A stretch of 8,667 bases of DNA, taken from contig CAIVFQ010000053.1 of NCBI GenBank assembly GCA_903905285.1, forward strand, positions 1-8,667, given 5' to 3'. The DNA is from an uncultured Alphaproteobacteria bacterium. Lineage in GTDB: Bacteria; Pseudomonadota; Alphaproteobacteria; Paracaedibacterales; CAIULA01. The notes under the pieces are model-generated. The model was not told where the DNA came from and ran no database searches. It saw only the letters and a program-made list of their open reading frames with translations. Shown piece after piece: positions 5,612-8,667 of this stretch (position 1 is the first letter of the stretch; each line of letters starts with the position of its first letter). The position numbers and the translations under genes were made by a program.

Positions 5612-7636
5612 ATGCAAAACAGCACCACAGATTTGCGAACCAATCCTGAGATTGGTAAATTGCCAATCGTCATTAAAGGGATAAAGTTTACGAATCGGGA
5701 ATTCGATATTATCGCGTGTATTGTGCATATGCGGGGCAGTAGCAAGATGGCGTCGCTTTTGTCGATTTCTCCACGAACATGCGAGACGCATGTTTTAAAT
5801 ATCATGCGAAAAATAAGCTGTAACTCGCGGGAAGGTATTGTCGATTTTATAGAAAAATCCAATCACTCTTTTTTGCTAAGAAAGCACTATCAAAGTTTGC
5901 TTGCTCAATTTGACTTCGGCAAAAGGCTTGGGTCTATATCTGCCTTTGTTGGTTCCAAAACGTGCCACATTATTTACAGCTCTTCTAAAAGTAAAAATCA
6001 TGAAAATTTTGTTTATGACTTTGTTAATCATCTTAAACTTTGTGGCATTAAGACAATCGTTCATAATGCTTACGAAGAAAGTGTAATAACCGATGAATTG
6101 CAAGAGCACGTCGTTTACTTGGTGTCACATGAAGAAGAAAATAAAAATCCTTTCAATCAACTAAGGAACAAAGCTTTACAAAATCAGAACCTTTTTACGT
6201 TTCTGTTATTAGATAAGGTTTCCCTAAAGCTTCCGCAAGAATTAGAAAAATGCAGCCTTCAAAAAACGGCTGAGAACTACCATGAATTGTTTTTAGAAAC
6301 TGTAAAAAGGATTTTATGGGATAGAAAGTTTGATAGGGAGCTTTTAGATTTTCAGGCAAAGCCGATCAGTGAAGAGGTTCAACAAGAGTGGCCTAAAAAC
6401 CTTGTGGTAACAAAATCAAAGTCTTTGAATTCCACCTGGAAAGATATCCTTAAAGCAAAAAAAGTCCCCTCGTTAATTATTGCGATTCTTGGCATTACAC
6501 TGCTTTTCTTTATTATTGATAAATCACAAAAAGTGATGAAATCTTTGGTTGCTCAAGACGTAAAAGCTGATTTATTAATTCCTGTTGAATCTGTTCTTTT
6601 AAGTCGTTCTGAGCTATTGTCCCAAATAGACGATAAGCTAAAGGGAAAAGAAGGCATTCAAACAATTGCTTTAGTGGGCATAGGTGGAGCCGGGAAAACC
6701 ACCCTTGCAAGACGTTATGCTAAACAAAAGAAAGTAAACCTTGTTTGGGAAATTAATGCAGAAACAAAAGGAAGCCTTATAGGTTCTTTTGAAGCCCTTG
6801 CGCAAACGCTTTGCAAGACAGAAGAAGATAAAAATGCTTTAGAAGAAGCCCAAGATATCAAAAATTCCGCCAAGAGAGAGGAAAGAATTCTTTTCTTTGT
6901 GAAAGATAAACTGAAGTCCCTTGATAATTGGTTTCTTATTTATGACAACGTAGAAAATTTTACAACCATCCAAAAATGGTTTCCCTGCGACCCCACCAGT
7001 TGGGGAAATGGAAGGATTATTGTCACAACCAGAGACGGCAATTTACAAAACAATGTTCACATTAATTCAGCCATTCATATTGGAGAATTAGAGCCGGCAG
7101 AAAAACTTCATCTTTTCATGAAAATTATGAAGGATGGTGCCTCCCTTAAATTGACAGACGAGCAAAAGAATGCCGCTGAAAAATTCTTAACACACATTCC
7201 GCCCTTTCCGTTGGATGTGTCCGTAACGGCCTATTATCTAAAGACAACGAATCTGCCTTATGAAAAGTATCTTAATTGTTTAAAAGAACATCACAAAGAT
7301 TTTACAACCACACAGGAGGCCATTTTAAAAGAAGTTGGCGACTATACAAAAACACGCCGTGATATTATCACGTTATCCTTAAAAAAACTGATCGAGACGC
7401 ATAAGGATTTTGCTGAGCTTTTGTTGCTAATTAGTCTGCTTGATTCGCAAAACATTCCAAGAGATTTATTGGAAGGTTATAAAAATAGCGCAGTTATTGA
7501 TAATTTCATCCATCATCTAAAAAAACATTCATTGATTACAACGCAGCCTGATGTCTTTTCCTCAATTTCAACGTTATCGATCCATCGAAATACGCAGGAG
7601 AGCATTTTAGATTATTTAATGAAGGGGGGGATTTAG
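5612..7636 (+). CDS. LuxR-type HTH / membrane-helix / NB-ARC (STAND) ATPase, N-terminal portion of a frame-interrupted gene
   Basis: The 674-codon frame encodes several modules. Residues 23-83 are a LuxR/GerE-type HTH (FTNRE at 26-30, recognition helix SPRTCETHVLNIMRKI at 53-68). Residues 110-235 alternate predicted strands and helices and are unidentified. Residues 287-302 (SLIIAILGITLLFFII) are membrane-like, flanked by lysines on both sides. The NB-ARC ATPase follows: Walker A GIGGAGKTT (356-364), Walker B FLIYDN (441-446), sensor IIVTTRD (469-475), PPFPLDV (530-536) and an MHD-like SIHRNTQ (656-662). STAND ATPases act as ATP-gated switches triggered by their repeat domain; target and trigger here are unknown. 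ATG 5612 follows AAGGG by 10 nt and keeps the HTH whole. The frame ends at TAG 7634-7636, just after a G7 tract, while TPRs continue in the -1 frame. The gene is more AT-rich than its neighbours. Confidence 0.85.
   Translation: MQNSTTDLRTNPEIGKLPIVIKGIKFTNREFDIIACIVHMRGSSKMASLLSISPRTCETHVLNIMRKISCNSREGIVDFIEKSNHSFLLRKHYQSLLAQFDFGKRLGSISAFVGSKTCHIIYSSSKSKNHENFVYDFVNHLKLCGIKTIVHNAYEESVITDELQEHVVYLVSHEEENKNPFNQLRNKALQNQNLFTFLLLDKVSLKLPQELEKCSLQKTAENYHELFLETVKRILWDRKFDRELLDFQAKPISEEVQQEWPKNLVVTKSKSLNSTWKDILKAKKVPSLIIAILGITLLFFIIDKSQKVMKSLVAQDVKADLLIPVESVLLSRSELLSQIDDKLKGKEGIQTIALVGIGGAGKTTLARRYAKQKKVNLVWEINAETKGSLIGSFEALAQTLCKTEEDKNALEEAQDIKNSAKREERILFFVKDKLKSLDNWFLIYDNVENFTTIQKWFPCDPTSWGNGRIIVTTRDGNLQNNVHINSAIHIGELEPAEKLHLFMKIMKDGASLKLTDEQKNAAEKFLTHIPPFPLDVSVTAYYLKTTNLPYEKYLNCLKEHHKDFTTTQEAILKEVGDYTKTRRDIITLSLKKLIETHKDFAELLLLISLLDSQNIPRDLLEGYKNSAVIDNFIHHLKKHSLITTQPDVFSSISTLSIHRNTQESILDYLMKGGI
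7624..7630 (+). other. G7 homopolymer at the frame break; potential slippery heptamer or phase-variable tract
   Basis: Seven G follow ATGAA. In the upstream frame they read AAG GGG GGG ATT TAG, so they form a G_GGG_GGG (X_XXY_YYZ) heptamer one codon before the stop. A one-base backward slip, or an eighth G, gives GGG GGG GAT TTA GAA and joins the ATPase to the open TPR frame. Another run, G6 at 7813-7818, lies in the TPR part but does not disturb its frame. Confidence 0.6.
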
Positions 7637-8667
7637 AAAAAAATTCACAGCTACTGTTAAATATTTCGAATGCGCTCGCAAAGTATGCCGATGAAGCCCT
7701 AGCGAAAGATGATATCCCCAAGGTCAGGTTACTAATAAGCCATCTTAAAAAGTTTTTAAGTCACAGTCAGCTATTAACAGGCGCGAGTATTGGCGTCATT
7801 CAAGGCGAATTAGGGGGGCTTTATTCTTATCTTGGCAATTACTTGAAGGCGCAGGATTTTCTTACTCAAAGTTATAATAACTTGAAACAACATTACCCTG
7901 AAAATTACGCTGGTATTGCCGAAGTTCTTGTCGACCTAGGCGAAGGTCACGCAGATCTTGGCGACCATGAAAAACCAGAAGAATTTCTTGAACAAAGCCT
8001 ATCAATTTATAAAAAGCATTGCCCTGACAAGCCTTTGAAAATTGCCTCAACTTTGGTTTCCTTGGGTCGTGTTTACAGATTCATTGGTCGTTATGAAAAA
8101 GCCAAAGATTGCCTTGAGGAAGCCTTGGCGGTCTATAGAAAACATTTTTCCGAAGACTATCCAAAAGTGGTTTGGGCGTTGGTACAATTAGGGGATATTC
8201 ACAGAAATTTAAGCGATTATAAAAAAGCCGAAAGTTTATTTGAAGAAGCGTTGCTGATTTGTAAAGAAAAAATCCCCAAAAACTACATCAAGTTTTCTGC
8301 GGTTTCGTTACATTTAGGAAAGCTTTATAGGGATATAGGGCGTTACGAGAAAGCAATAGAATTGCTTGAAAGATCATTGGCAATTTGCGAAGAATACCTT
8401 CCTGCTAAAAGCTCCACGATAGCATCTCTTGTTGGTAATTTGGGCATTTTGTATCGTGAGATAGGTCATTATGAAAAGGCAAAAGAGTTTCTTGAAAAAG
8501 CACTTCTAATCTATAAAAATTGCCTTCTTGAAAACAACCATTACAATGCCTGGCTTTTGGGGCATTTGGGGAATATTTTTGGCAAGCTAGGGAACCACAA
8601 CAAAGAGAAGGAGTGTTTCGAAAAAGCTTTGGTTATTTGTAAGAAATGTTTGCCTGAACATAAGCCT
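7630..8667 (+). CDS. TPR-rich C-terminal portion of the same gene, in the -1 frame (3' truncated by window)
   Basis: This frame is open without a stop from 7552 to the window end. After the G tract it reads DLEKNSQLLLNISNALAKYA, a helical linker, then seven TPR units from 7792. The first ATG/GTG/TTG in this frame is TTG 7843, already inside the first TPR and without a good Shine-Dalgarno, so it does not look like an independent gene. NB-ARC followed by a helical linker and TPRs is the usual STAND layout, and the join would be seamless with one extra G. Joined, the product would have at least about 1,019 residues. The TPRs are expected to sense a ligand or partner and hold the ATPase inactive. 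The alternatives are a genuine pseudogene, a sequencing error, or regulated frameshifting. Confidence 0.75.
7792..8667 (+). repeat. Array of seven 42-residue (126-nt) TPR units, last one cut by the window end
   Basis: Units start at 7792, 7918, 8044, 8170, 8296, 8422 and 8548; each of the first six is exactly 42 codons and the last has 40 before the window ends. The shared pattern is LG at unit positions 7-8, YR/HR at about 11-12, an LGxYxKA-like motif at about 14-20, and LEEALxI at 24-30. This is the long-helix TPR class found in kinesin light chain and NB-ARC/TPR proteins. The units differ clearly in DNA sequence, so this is an old, diverged array and not a recent duplication. Confidence 0.88.

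Noticed and set aside
7843..8667. Separate TPR gene starting at TTG 7843
   Set aside because: The start would lie inside the first TPR unit and lacks a good Shine-Dalgarno. The frame is open about 290 nt further upstream and overlaps the end of the NB-ARC frame, which fits a frame interruption of one gene better.
7792..8667. 126-nt periodicity as a CRISPR or satellite array
   Set aside because: The periodicity is in the protein (42-residue TPRs in an open frame) and the DNA units are not near-identical.

Overview
The window looks like a chromosomal segment of an alphaproteobacterium. The housekeeping block rpmH-rnpA-yidD-yidC-engB, in that order and tightly packed, is typical of Alphaproteobacteria. 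The moderate-to-low GC content and a large NB-ARC/TPR signalling gene next to the block suggest a host-associated lineage such as the Holosporales-like protist endosymbionts. That narrower placement is inference.

Layout. Positions 1-288 hold the 3' end of a plus-strand gene of unknown function with a TPR-like helix pair. It converges on a two-gene minus-strand operon: a PhzF-family isomerase-like gene (1041-1829) followed, with a 4-nt ATGA overlap, by a PlsC-type lysophospholipid acyltransferase (307-1044). A 157-nt divergent spacer separates these from the plus-strand block: rpmH (1987-2121, 44 codons), rnpA (2137-2571), yidD (2552-2839, overlapping rnpA by 20 nt), yidC (2865-4604) and engB (4601-5227, 4-nt overlap). 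The block joins ribosome and RNase P components to membrane-protein insertion and a ribosome-assembly GTPase.

Downstream of engB the character changes. A 384-nt AT-rich spacer (5228-5611) carries a weak hairpin, two tiny ORFs (one behind the best Shine-Dalgarno sequence in the window) and a cluster of three TAAGTAG words, two direct and one inverted, forming a 10-bp palindrome. It leads into a large accessory gene from 5612 to beyond the window end. The gene encodes an N-terminal LuxR/GerE-type DNA-binding helix-turn-helix, a middle alpha/beta region of uncertain identity, one hydrophobic membrane-like helix, a STAND-class NB-ARC ATPase and a long array of 42-residue TPRs.

The most striking observation is that this gene is split. 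At a run of seven G (7624-7630) the reading frame ends at TAG 7634-7636, while the TPR half is open one frame back (-1) from 7552 to the window edge. It has no ATG/GTG/TTG codon until 7843. Possible causes are a homopolymer error, a disabling mutation, phase variation at the G tract, or programmed -1 slippage on a G_GGG_GGG heptamer. The domain order (HTH first, then a membrane-like helix, then the ATPase) is also unlike MalT-type LuxR-family STAND regulators, which have the HTH at the C-terminus.
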